64,000 nt of DNA from Ehretia macrophylla (Eukaryota; Streptophyta; Magnoliopsida; Boraginales; Ehretiaceae): the NCBI GenBank assembly GCA_037974665.1, contig CM075778.1, forward strand, positions 12,203,001 through 12,267,000, read 5' to 3'. The position numbers and the translations under genes were made by a program. Position 1 is the stretch's first letter, and each line of letters begins with the position of its first letter. This document shows positions 51,755-62,273 of this stretch, piece after piece. The notes beneath the pieces are model-generated. The model saw nothing but the letters and a program-made list of their open reading frames with translations. It was not told where the DNA came from and ran no database searches.

Positions 51755-51763
51755 ATTAGAGCC

Positions 51764-53173
51764 TTGATTCACTCTAAAAAGATGTAGTGCCCACGAGAAG
51801 ACTCAGCTTGACACATGAAAATGGAGACCGTAAGATAAGATTGTGTTGCCTGTTTTCATGTTGCCTTGTCAGTTGTCACCCACTTGGGACTAACGGCGCT
51901 CATTTCCCTCCCAAATTTTAAGAAAAGTTCATTGAAGGCTCCGAAACATGCGGCGTGTATTACTACGACATTCATGATTATTCTATATGATGATATTCAA
52001 GTAACCAAAGATACCTTTGCTCTTGCATAAAATTATTAAAATGATAAAAGTTTACTTAAATTTCTCAACTTCGAGTTTTTTTTTAAAACTGAATTAATAT
52101 ATATTATAAATAATAAAGGTATTAAAATAATAAAAGTTTAGTTAAATTTTTTAAGTTTAAATTTCTCTTTAATTAAATTAGTACATGCAACAAGACATAC
52201 TGCTAAATTATAAAAATTACAGTTTGGTGGGAATTCAAAATAATCATAATCGTGCTCCTAAAATGAATTTCTCATTACTATATACTAATACATATACATT
52301 TATGTATACACATAATATATACATATCTATCCACCTTGCCACTTTAAGAATGTTCAAAGTTGTCTTAAATAATCATAACTTTATATACCTAAGGAAAACG
52401 TTATTAAAGATTCCAGGCTCTTCATCTATAACAGTTTCATGTCTCTTTGGTCGTTCATCCTAAACTGTTGTCTCTAGTCAATAATAATATTCTTGAAGAA
52501 GATATCTGCATACCAAAACCAAAGGATACAAAGGTAGGAATAAATAATAATATATCTGTTTCCTTCAGTTTTAAGTTATCTGTCATGGCTTTTGTTTACT
52601 CAAACGCCACATTGCAAAGTTGTACTAATATCTTTGGTTCAGATTCTGTCTCTATTTGTGTTTACCTTCTGAAATACATCACTTCCCTTTTATGTGAAAC
52701 ACCAGTTACTTTTTTACTAACCAGTCCAACTACTAGAAGTTTAGGAATGACCAAAAGGTGGTCGGTGCATGAAACTCTCATTATGAACGAATTTCGGAAA
52801 GGTAAAAATGTGTAATGACAATAGTAAGAAATAGAAAATACCAACCCTGTGTAGTCAATCTCAGTGACATGTGATGTATTTAGTCACATGGTCTCTGACT
52901 CTTCAATCTAACAAAGGAAAAGAAAATCCAAGTACATGAAGCAAATAATTCAATGAAACTTATGCAAAGGGGAAGAACAGCTAAATGGTAAGGTGGTCTG
53001 AAATCATTCAAATTGTTGCTTCCATAGCCAAGAAACTGGATGTGAAACCGTTGATGCAATGAAGGGAATTGAATCTCCATTAATACCTTGTTTCTTCTTT
53101 CTGATCTGTTTCTTGTTATATGTGTATTAGGCTTATTAAGATATGATATTGGTTTTCTGATGTCCAGGCAAGT
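51764..53173. other. Intergenic region between the UBC34-like gene and the 163-aa protein gene
   Basis: No convincing coding exon. A possible untranslated exon and 3' splice site (TGATGTCCAG at 53158-53167) lie just before the ATG at 53174, so the next gene may have an intron in its leader. Confidence 0.4.
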
Positions 53174-54149
53174 ATGAAGAAGTCTCCAATATATCCGAAA
53201 TACGAAAATGGTAACTCCTGCAGCTATGAGTTCGATCCTCAGGCAGATTTTATACAGGTATTTATGCTCTTCTTGATCGCCAAAGGTTCGGGAGTTTCTC
53301 ATTTCAATCCTTTTCCTCCTCCTTGTAATATTGCGATAGCTGGGATCTATAATTCTAACCTGGTGTAGAGAAAGAGATGATTGTACGATAAGAACCTGAA
53401 TTGAAAAAAAAAATGCTTGGTTCATTTCCTTCTCACATGAGCTGATAATCTCTGCCATATTTTTGAGGAAGAGAATAGCGGACCTCTGTGTAGCATCTAA
53501 GGAATTGATTAAATGGATAATAAGGTTCTACCAGTGAACTAGACAAATTCTTGAATTTGCAGAGCTAAATTGCTATAGTCTAGATGCATATACATTGCGC
53601 CTTACGGGTTATTATTATGAATATCTAATATCATGAGCTGCTAATCATAATCTTGTAATAGTTGTAGGTAAGAATCTGTTGCATTCTTAATTCAACGATC
53701 CTACAGTTGAATCGCTAATACACGTTGCTTGCTCTTTTCAGTTCTTGGAAGAAGCAAGAAAACATGTAATTGAAGGGGAATTTAAGACTGCATCACAAAA
53801 TGCTGAATATCAGGGAGAGAAACATTTGAATGTAGAGAAAAGGCACAGGAAATCCTGGAAAAATACCATGTTTTCATGGTTGAAGACCGATAAGAAGAAC
53901 AAGCCTGAAGTAGAACCATTGAAGGCACCCACCATTTCTAAACCAAGGCAAGGCTATGTTTCTGGTCCAATACAGGGGAGTGGAAATGGCAGCAGTACTG
54001 GCAAGGCCCGAAAGCCGGCATCAGGGCCCCTCACAAGTCTTTTCAACTCAACAAAAAGAATGGAGAATGAGATACCATATATGTGTCTTCAGCGGCTTAA
54101 CAATCCTCCTGACCTTCAATCTTATGGACCTGTTTACTTGGTAACATAG
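53174..54149 (+). CDS. Uncharacterised plant protein, 163 aa, two exons
   Basis: Exon 1 53174-53257 encodes MKKSPIYPKYENGN and SYEFDPQADFIQ. The intron 53258-53741 has GTATTT..TTTTCAG ends. Exon 2 53742-54149 starts FLEEARKHVIEGEF and ends QSYGPVYLVT before TAG. The join keeps the frame and produces the continuous word FDPQADFIQFLEEARKH. Features: an acidic/hydrophobic N-terminal motif (residues about 20-36), a central basic stretch (KRHRKSWKNTMFSWLKTDKK, about 65-84), and Gly/Ser/Pro-rich disorder after it. No signal peptide, membrane segment or known enzyme motif. I recall similar short proteins in other plants with F-DP-ADF-FLEEAR at the N-terminus, all without assigned function. It may be nuclear or cytosolic. 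No function is proposed. Confidence 0.8.
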
Positions 54150-55178
54150 CGTGACCTTGACAAATTCGATGCCCCTGTTTCCTTCTTCAGAGGGTGTCCC
54201 GTTTCACTCAAAAACAGCAGGAACTTTTGCTAAACAAAAGTGTATTTTGTGGTCTGATGAGGATATAATTGACTGGATTTACAGGCGACCTGTAACCTGT
54301 GTGAAATGTTAGTAGACATAGTAGTGAACAATCATTATTTAGTAAAGAATATGGAGAAGATTACCAGTTACTTACTGCAGGCATATGATTGAAGTTGTTT
54401 GTCTCTGATTTGCAGTTTATTTATCAAAGAGTTTCGTTAGCTTTGCCTTCAATAATTTTTCTTTTACCATGAACCAGAGACAAATGTGAACTCAGAAACC
54501 AGTGTTGCTTGTTTCTGAAATCCCACTATTATACAGAATAATTCATTATTGATGAACATAACAATGAACTCCCGAGATTGACCATGCATATGGTGTTCGC
54601 GATGAGTTGTGTCCTGATTCAATATTATGAGTCCTTAAAAGAAACAAATTTCAAATATACAAGTTATTTCAAAACCATGAGATGTGCAAAATCAAGAAGT
54701 TTGGAATCCTTCAACTGAAAGAACCAGCTGCATACTAGTACAATCGGCAATATCTACCAAAGATCAAAACTTTCTTATAATTGTAATTACTTGAGAATAC
54801 ATAGGAGCAAAAGCAGTAACAAATGAAGGAACTAATACTCTTCTGTACGAGAAGATGGATTTCTTTCCACTCTCAGACAGAGAAGCTTTCTATGTGTTGT
54901 TTACAATATATTCACTACCTAATAACTATTGGTTTCAGAAATTTGTTTCAACATACGTAGGCCACGGCTACAAGCCTTTGCGATAACATAAAGAATGCAG
55001 AGATCAACATAATCCCTCATCTGCATTAAGAATTAAAGAACATTGAACAAATGAACCCTTGTCAATTGTCATTGACATTCATCACCAAAACAACTCCCTT
55101 CAATGACAATTGCTAAACCTCCAAATAATCTTTCATATTGCGAGTAGAAATATAATAGTTCATATACTTAATAGTATA
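54150..55178. other. Intergenic region between convergent genes
   Basis: It holds the 3' untranslated regions of the plus-strand 163-aa protein gene and the minus-strand RING gene. Nothing else was recognised. Confidence 0.45.
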
Positions 55179-56072
55179 CTATCTTTGAGCTCTAGCTCCT
55201 TCTTCCACATCAAAATCTCTTGGACTACAAGGATTGACCCTTCTATCCCTGCTCAAAAGCCTCTTGAATGACCTCAATCGCGTTGGCATTGGCGACTTTG
55301 ACTCTTCCTCCTCGTTGATCTCCCTTGGAATATCAATAACCAACATCCCCTCTGGCCTATTACCACCAGATGACGATGAGGACAACGAAGATGATGCTGA
55401 TGCAGCTGATGATGAAGAAGAACTGGGTGGCTGAGAATTAGGGAACTGATTAACTTCCTCCAAGTGACCCAATGAGCTGACCTGAGTCTCATTTCCCCAG
55501 AACAATACATTGGTAGGGAAATTTGGAGAATTCTCTTCAACTGGCACTCTAGGTATAGTCTCAATTGCTGATTCAGGGCTGCTGCTGGACGATTGACTAG
55601 AAACCGGGTTTCGACAAATAGGGCAAGTTGAATGAGACTGAAACCACATGTCAATGCAATCTACATGAAATCCATGATTGCATTTTGGCAAAAGCCTTGC
55701 CTTTTCACCCTCAGATACATCAGAAAGACACACTGCACATTCCAATCCATCTTTAAACTCTTCAGTACTAAACACAACAACAGGTATGCTTTTAAGTACC
55801 GATGGCTCAAGCCCTTTACGCAGGGTGGTCATAGCAGCTGGTCCTTGGTGGCCAGGGGCAAAGTCAAGACGACGCCGCCGCCGTGTAGAAGCTGTGTCAT
55901 TGGTGCCTTGTTGGCGGCGATTCAAGTACCATTTGGCATAAAGATGGAGTACAAACACAAAGACAACTACAAAGAAGAGTACTAGGATTGCAACCAACAT
56001 AATCTTGCCTGTTACCTCAACAACACCTGAGTCCCTCAGCTTGTTTCCCACCTCTGATGGTGCATCTCCCAT
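55179..56072 (-). CDS. ATL-family RING-H2 E3 ubiquitin ligase, 297 aa, intronless
   Basis: Single exon. An N-terminal transmembrane segment (about residues 24-46, IMLVAILVLFFVVVFVFVL) is followed by a basic stretch (RRRRR, 64-68) and the GLD-type motif of ATLs (KGLEPSVLKSIPVVVFS, about 86-102). The RING-H2 finger has ligands C112, C115, C131, H133, H136, C139, C150 and C153, with the tryptophan (DMW) typical for E2 contact. The C-terminal half is low-complexity, with a long Ser/Ala run (about 217-237), then LVIDIPRE and an Arg-rich end. ATL proteins sit in endomembranes or the plasma membrane, take ubiquitin from an E2 and act in defence and stress signalling; lack of introns is usual. The specific ATL cannot be named from sequence alone. 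Confidence 0.93.
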   Translation of the reverse strand: MGDAPSEVGNKLRDSGVVEVTGKIMLVAILVLFFVVVFVFVLHLYAKWYLNRRQQGTNDTASTRRRRRLDFAPGHQGPAAMTTLRKGLEPSVLKSIPVVVFSTEEFKDGLECAVCLSDVSEGEKARLLPKCNHGFHVDCIDMWFQSHSTCPICRNPVSSQSSSSSPESAIETIPRVPVEENSPNFPTNVLFWGNETQVSSLGHLEEVNQFPNSQPPSSSSSSAASASSSLSSSSSGGNRPEGMLVIDIPREINEEEESKSPMPTRLRSFKRLLSRDRRVNPCSPRDFDVEEGARAQR

Positions 56073-57796
56073 TTCTTAGATAACTATTTTTCAATTTTTT
56101 TAACTTTTTTTTTTGTTCCAAAAATGTAATTTTCACAAAAAGATTGAATCTTTGTCACTCAATTCTTGGATATATAAAAAATTCTATAAGATTTTAAGCA
56201 AAACCCAGGTGGGAATTTTTTGGGTGTAATCCAATCTTGAAATGGTTTAAGTTTTCAAACAAATATAGTAAAAATGGAAAAGGAAATAGGATAAAACAAA
56301 AAAGAAATGAGCAAATTTGAAAGATATGAAGCAAACCCTGAAAGATTTTCCCTTTGGATTTCTTGAAATCACTATGCTTGATAGCTGATGAAGAATCCAA
56401 AATTTGAGATTTTGAGCATCAAAATCTAGCACAGATTTCTTGCTTTTCTTCAAATATTCAGCAAATAAAAGAAAACAAGTTTTGCGGTTGATAGGAGAGG
56501 CACAACAAAATGAACCAAGAGGAAAAGAGAAAGTGGAAATGGAATTGGAAGTATCGAAATTGTTAGCTCATTGGAAAAAGGTTGGGTGGCTTATTAATAA
56601 AAAGGGTGTTTTTAGAGGACTTCAGAAAAGTCTGCTGATGGAAATGAAGGAGAAGGTGAGGCTTGGCTGCTCTAATTATGGGAAGTGAAGATGAGACTTA
56701 CGGGTGGTATTACACAACATTAGGAAGAAAGAATTGTCAATCAGAAAAAAAAAAAAAAAAAAAAGAATTCCCTTAGGAGACTCCCAAAAGGCTGCTTGGT
56801 AAAGAAATTGAAGGGGAGATAGATGACTTGGAATAGTTCAAAGTTCAAACTCCAATTGATGTTCTAAGAAGGTTTCCATCTTGACTGGTGTGTTATTGTT
56901 GTTGGTGGTGGCTTGGGAAGGTCGTGGAAGCTCTCAAATTTGTTGACTACTTTTTGGTATTCTTCTTTCTTTTTTTTTTTTTGTCAAAGATACTATCCAA
57001 TTTGAAAATCAAGAATGGGAAATGGTTGGAGTATTCAAATCCTCCTTATGGTTAACAGTTGTTTATTAAGTTACATGTCCTCCAACAACAATTCATTATC
57101 ACTTATGTCCATTTCAAGAGAAAAACAAACAAATCCCTCTTACTTGCCAAAGATCATGAGTACTATTTGGTTGTTTTTTTTTTCTTTCGTATTTTTTCTT
57201 TTGACTAAAAGCAAACGGGTTTCTATTACTACTCAAAAATATTTATATAAGTTAATTTATAATTACCAAAAGATATGATCATCAATATTCTAAGCCCGAC
57301 AGATGATCTGATTCAAAAGAGAATGTTTACTTTGTATTTTCTTTGGGTACAAGTAAGTGAGTCTATTTGTTTCTTCTTGAAGTGAAAATACGTTTTGACC
57401 CCCCAAAAAAAAAGTGAAAATACGTCATAATTAATTATTCTAAGAGTATCTGTAAGTGAAAAGAAGAATTCGGCAATCATAAGAAAAATGAAAATCTTAT
57501 ATTGAATTTTGATAATTACGAAATATGTTAAAAGTAATAAAGCTTTATGAAGATATTATTTTCAAATTAAAGAGTACCAAACAAACATGTTCAACATGGT
57601 AAATACGACTTTCTTTTGAGATTATTGAACAAAAACCAGTGATAGTAGTAACTTACAAAGTTTGAAAATTTTCATCGAATTCTATATTACTTTGCAAGAA
57701 GTTCTAACAATAATAGGGTTTCTATCTTTCTTTGCTAGAAAAACAAGAGAAAAGAAAAAGTTCTAACGACTATAGGTAATGATATGGGGTGATGAA
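56073..57796. other. Upstream region of the RING-H2 gene
   Basis: It contains the leader and promoter of the minus-strand ATL gene. A run of about 22 A lies at 56743-56764, and T-runs lie at 56969-56982 and 57175-57184. No other gene. I did not fix a TATA box. Confidence 0.45.
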
Positions 57797-57880
57797 TGTT
57801 ATTAGGACAAAACAGTCATTCAATAAATAACGAGACTAACAAAAAAGAAATAAGAAAAAGTGCCAATATCTGACTCCTAA

Positions 57881-57952
57881 GATAAAATGTTCTCCTGAGG
57901 TAGAATACTCCCCCGAGGTAAAGTGTTCTCCCGCGGTAGAATGCTCCCCTAC
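57881..57952 (+). repeat. Four ~18-bp tandem units in the gypsy U3
   Basis: Units of the form GGTAGAATACTCCCCCGA repeat four times with small changes, just upstream of the TATAAATAT box at 58012. The position suggests an LTR enhancer array. Confidence 0.6.
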
Positions 57953-58675
57953 AGAGGTTGCAAATCCCATAAAAGTGGACAGGTGGCAAGAGGATACATT
58001 CTTCAGTTGAGTATAAATATAGACCAATCATATTCTAAAAGAGGTAATTGTTAATCCGTATACACTCTTAAATTAAGCTATTAAGTCCAATCTTTGATCT
58101 TGGTAACTGACTTAAGCGTCAGAGCTATCTTGCGGGATAAATTTTACGTTCATATTTTTCTTGTTTTGCAAGTTTTTTTCCCGAGGACGCAGGTTTGGCA
58201 ATTTTTACCCTAATAGGTTGGCACCGTTTGTGGAAACCAAAATGGTTAGCACTAGAAGCCAACACTAGATCTACTAAAATGGTCAACACTAGAAGCCAAA
58301 GTAACCATGGAAGTGATCCTCCGCCGCCTGTGGTGGTAGAATCTCTCATGCGATGACCTACACTGACGAAAACCTATGATCCAAGCAGTATTGATTTTAG
58401 TGCTCCACCAGTTGAAACGAACTCTGCTCCATACACCACCATGTTTTCCACCTCTTTACCTATTCCACCTTACATACTAGCACCCACACCTATGACTACT
58501 CTGACAGCTTCACCACTTACACCTTTGACTTGAATACACTAGCTCCAATGTTTCAAGATATGCAAAACATGATTGCCCAGCTTGTACAAAATCGACCCTC
58601 ACCTATAAACCCTTTAACTCAACCTTATCCCTTAACCGTTGAACCAATAGCTCTACCTCGAAGAGAGGAACCTAC

Positions 58676-58947
58676 TGTTAAGTGACCACCTCATCTAAAA
58701 TCTTAAGTTGTTAGAGAGAGTTTTATTATATTATTTATTATCTTTAACATGCCCCCGCAAGTGCGGGTACAGTTAGTTTTTGAGTCTTGTACTTAGATAA
58801 TTCAATTAATGTTTTAAATGAGTGGCGACGATTTTTAAACCTGGCATCTTTTGGAACCTAGGCTCTAATACTATGTTAAGTTACCACTTAATTTAAAAGC
58901 TTAAACTGTTAGAGAGAGATTTATTATATTATTTATTATCTTCAATA
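58676..58947 (-). mobile_element. TRIM-like mini-retrotransposon nested in the gypsy remnant
   Basis: Two direct repeats of about 71 bp (58676-58746 and 58874-58944) act as LTRs. On the minus strand a tRNA-Met-type primer site (CATAGTATTAGAGCCTAGG) is directly next to the right one, and a G-rich polypurine stretch (GCGGGGGCATG) lies by the left one. CCTAC at 58671-58675 and 58948-58952 is the target duplication. It is 272 bp in all and non-coding, as expected for a TRIM. Confidence 0.7.
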
Positions 58948-59169
58948 CCTACCTGTGTTTCCCAACCAGTGAAAAATAATAGAAGGCCCTCTGGACCTAT
59001 TAACTGACCTGAAGTGGCCAGAGGCAAGAGGCCCACTATTGGACTCGGGGGCCACGAAATATCAAGGACTGCACCTGGGAATCCTCCCTGCATCCCACGA
59101 TAGAATTGGTGACTACCCTAGCTCAAATGTTTCAATATTTTGAAGATACCAACACCAACTAATGTAACT

Positions 59170-60240
59170 TATGATTCTTAATGCGATATCATAATTGAGC
59201 CCTTGGTCTGCTATTTTTTATCTTTCACATTTGTCATCTTCCACACGTGTTTCATCTTTTATGTGTATCTATCTTTCACATGTAATCCATCTTAAATAAA
59301 GCCGAGTATTAGAACATACACTTATCGTAAGAGAGAGAGTGTGTTAGAATATACACTTTCTTACATTAAAAAATTATGAACTCCAAGAGTACGTAAAAGT
59401 GTTAAAATATATACTTGCCAATATTTAGAAATTTATAAATTTTCAAACCATCTTATAAAATTTTGGACTAATTCATTGAACATCAATTGATTTTAAGACC
59501 CCATAATTGTTAACACATATATCCAATTCAACTAGCCATCAATGACCACCTAGAAAAAAAAAGGAAAAAGAAATTCAACTAGCATGTAATTCTTAGGATC
59601 AGAAAAGGGCCACTCATAGCTACCCTTGTTATAGTTTCTTCTTTTTTCTTCTTGATTATTTAGATACCCTTTGTCGTTAGTTACCCTTACAAGTTGGAAC
59701 ATGGGCCCAACATGAAAGCACGTTGAGCTTTGACTCTTTCAATGCACTTTTTCTTATCGTTTACTATTTTTTTCCTTCTCCCCTAACTTTGTCTTCAGTG
59801 AACTTGTTCCTTTTTATGGTTTTTCTTTTCATTTTTCTTTAGTCAAGACTTGTTCCTTTTTAGTTACATTGAGTCGAAGTTTCACCTAATTAAGAATCTT
59901 CGGTTGCTTAAATCAAAAAACTTACCTTAAATTTTGAATGTCATACTTCATGAATATGAGGTGACATGCTTACTTTTCAGATTGGTGTCAAAGTTAAGCA
60001 ACTCAGCTCTCCCAGGTAAATCAGTATGAGATATGAGTTTTGGAATAGTTAATTTGAGATCGCAGATGATAATGATAAAAATACTTCAATACCCTCAATA
60101 GATCTCGGGCTAAAAAGAATATCTTCCATTTGTCACGTGACATCATTATATTTAGTCGAGGGCTACTGAGGCCCATAATAATATCCAAAAAAATTTCTTA
60201 TTCTATACTATAAATAGCACATGAAAGTTGACTAAAAAAT
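59170..60240. other. Intergenic DNA, partly LTR-like near its end
   Basis: No host gene. From about 60080 to 60240 it reads like the end of a gypsy LTR (CTATAAATAGCACATG at 60219), leading into the triplicated segment. Confidence 0.4.
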
Positions 60241-60246
60241 AGTTAA

Positions 60247-60514
60247 TATTCTAGAGATAACCCAAAATTATAGACTCAATAACTACCAACTTTTGACTGC
60301 ATTTTCATCCCCCCAACATTTGGCGATTAATATTCTAGAGGGAACCAAAGATAACCCAAAATCATAGACTCAACGACTACCAACTTTTGACTGCATTTTC
60401 ATCCCCCTAACATTTGGCGATTAATATTCTAGAGGGAACTAAAGATAACCCAATATCATAGATTCAACGACTACCAACTTTTAACTGCATTTTCATCCCC
60501 CCAACATTTGGCGA
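60247..60514 (+). repeat. Three tandem copies (~94 bp) of a gypsy LTR-end/leader segment
   Basis: Copies start TATTCTAGAG at 60247, 60331 and 60425. Each ends in CATTTGGCGA, after GCATTTTCATCCCCC. The first copy is 10 bp shorter. The phrase CAACATTTGGCGA is typical of the junction between a Tat-type gypsy LTR and its leader. A TATAAATAG box lies just upstream (60219). Confidence 0.75.
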
Positions 60515-60806
60515 TGCATAGTGAGAAACTAGTAGCTGGATCGTATTCATTTTGCTGTTAACCAATTCGACATTGCGTGTGTGTTTGCTGGAAGCTTGAA
60601 CCTTGATTGGATCATCATTGTAAATAATGCACTTACTGTCCATAGTACTATCACCTCATCAAGAGTTGGAATCCCTTAGGAAATTAAACCAGTTAATTGA
60701 TAATATTCGGATGATTGCACAGCTGATTCAATTCTATTAGATTTCAGTACAAAAAAAAGTGCAGCGAATCGAGGAGCAGATTAATTAGCAAAAGCTAGAT
60801 ATTCGG

Positions 60807-61037
60807 ATGATTGCAGCTGATTCAATTCTATCTAAATGCAAATCTATCTTTGAAGCAAAAGTAATGGCAATCAGAAAAGCCTCTTTTTTTGTGAAGTTTG
60901 TGAACGAAAGTATTATAATTGAGAGTGATCCAAAAGTAATATGTAAAGCAATCACATCTCCATGGATTCCTAACAGTTTGAAATCAACCCCTATACTAGA
61001 GGATATTCAAAAGATTGCTTTTGAATTTAGCTTTTAA
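60807..61037 (+). pseudogene. RNase H-like (RVT_3) domain fragment, LINE-related
   Basis: A 76-codon open frame reads CKSIFEAKVMAIRKASFF and later SIIIESDPKVICKAITS, ending LEDIQKIAFEF. This matches the C-terminal two thirds of the plant RNase H-like domain linked to LINE-type reverse transcriptases, with its Glu (EAKVMAI) and Asp (ESD) metal ligands. The first strand with the DGS-type Asp is missing upstream and no reverse transcriptase precedes it, so it is a fragment. The ATG is not a meaningful start. Confidence 0.6.
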
Positions 61038-61149
61038 GTGCTTAGTATATTAAAAGAGCTGCTAATTAACATTATATTGGGCGCCAAGAGCAAGCTTAGA
61101 GGCATTTTAGCTAGATAATTACTGGGTTGGGAATATTTCTTCCCCTTCT

Positions 61150-61690
61150 TTTAATCGCTTATGTAAAGATTTGCATTGTACTGGCATAGGATGAAAGCTT
61201 TATAATGCTACTTGACAAGGTAAAAATAAGCCCAACGGATTGCAGATAATTAATGCTCCAAGCTCGTAACTTGTAAAAAGAACAGTCCAGACTCAATCCA
61301 GTGAGATAGGCTCTGACACTCAAGTTAGTAAACTTATTACCCAAGCTACAATGAAATCCATAAGTAGAAAAGTTTTTAGAATAGTTACCATTTTAGATAG
61401 TAGATGACGGTATTTATACTATCTTTTGAGAATTGATCCATAAGTTTTGCGGGCGGTAGAACCCTCACCCAAGGATCTTGCCACGCGTTTGGGAAGGAAT
61501 ATTCCTTTAGGGCTCTCCCAGGCATAACAGTGACCTTACTATAACTTCTTCCGTGGTTTGTGGGCAATAATGAGGTTTTGCGTACTTCTCTCATTAAGTC
61601 CTTATTTAACTGTTCGGATCCGATCTTTGAGGTCGGATAACTGTAATACCCATGTCACTACTCATTATCAATGAACTTGAATTTCTTTGA
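61150..61690 (-). mobile_element. Tat-like gypsy LTR remnant
   Basis: On the minus strand it has TATAAATACCGTCATC (61421 region) and, about 120 bp on, ACTTGAGTGTCAGAGCC, the R/U5 wording also seen at 58110. Ends are not fixed and no coding part is attached. Confidence 0.4.
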
Positions 61691-61796
61691 ACCAAAGAAG
61701 AACGAAAAAAAAGAAGAGAAAAACAAACAAACTAACTAACTAACAACTGCCAAGTGCCAATAACCCCGCCCGATAATTGGATAATGGATCTTGCTA

Positions 61797-62273
61797 TAGG
61801 GTAAATTGCATACAGTCTTTGTGTTAGATCGAAAGTGTGTATAAAATTATGTGTTATGAAAAATAGCAGTTATCCCCCTGTGTTTTACTGGAATGTTGCA
61901 TATTACATCCCGCCGTTTAAAAATCTGTTATAGTTAACGAAAATATAATACACGCGCGTGACTCTCGTCTATCATAGATTTGATGGACAAAAATACATTT
62001 GAGTGAAATATAGTTTACCCCCTTGTATTTTGCGAAATGTGCACGATAGATCCTGTGTTATGAAAAAGTAGCATATATCCCTGTATTATGACAAAACGTT
62101 GCATACTCGCCAAGAGGGTTATAAACTATATAAGGGAAAAATAGTCTTTCGACAAAATCTGTTAATCAAAGTTGACGGAAATAAACTTTTGGCGAATATG
62201 CAACGATTGGTATTAACACAGGGGCTATGATGTAATTTCTGTAAAACATAAGAAAGTAAACTATATTTCACTC
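61797..62273. mobile_element. MITE pair of one family; inner unit with 18-bp perfect TIRs
   Basis: The unit 62001-62273 has perfect 18-bp inverted ends, GAGTGAAATATAGTTTAC. The preceding 61797-62000 repeats its interior in direct order (TGTGTTATGAAAAA.TAGCA, GTTGCATA.T.C..GCC), so a related copy lies directly before it. Non-coding. No target duplication found. Confidence 0.5.

Larger units (their letters stand above)
57797..59165 (+). mobile_element. Ty3/gypsy (Tat-like) remnant: LTR plus start of gag region
   Basis: The likely LTR (about 57797-58210, start TGTTATTAGG) has a TATAAATAT box (58012), a phrase ACTTAAGCGTCAGAGC (58110) of Tat-type R/U5 regions, and four short tandem units in U3 (57881-57952). 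GGTTGGCACCGTTTGTGG (58217) follows, as in Tat-type leaders. Downstream, 58240-59165, is gag-like sequence. It has lost everything beyond. It is truncated, broken and old, and a TRIM is nested in it (58676-58947). Confidence 0.55.

Noticed and set aside
52447-52815. 122-codon frame between the UBC34-like gene and the 163-aa protein gene
   Set aside because: No domain, no splice support, low-complexity wording. It looks like chance in an AT-rich intergenic stretch.
52880-53458. 192-codon minus-strand frame
   Set aside because: It overlaps the first exon of the plus-strand 163-aa gene, whose splice sites and motif are convincing. The minus frame has no recognisable features.
55234-55985. Several plus-strand frames and a second minus frame over the RING gene
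   Set aside because: They are shadows of the ATL-type coding sequence, which has a complete RING-H2 finger.
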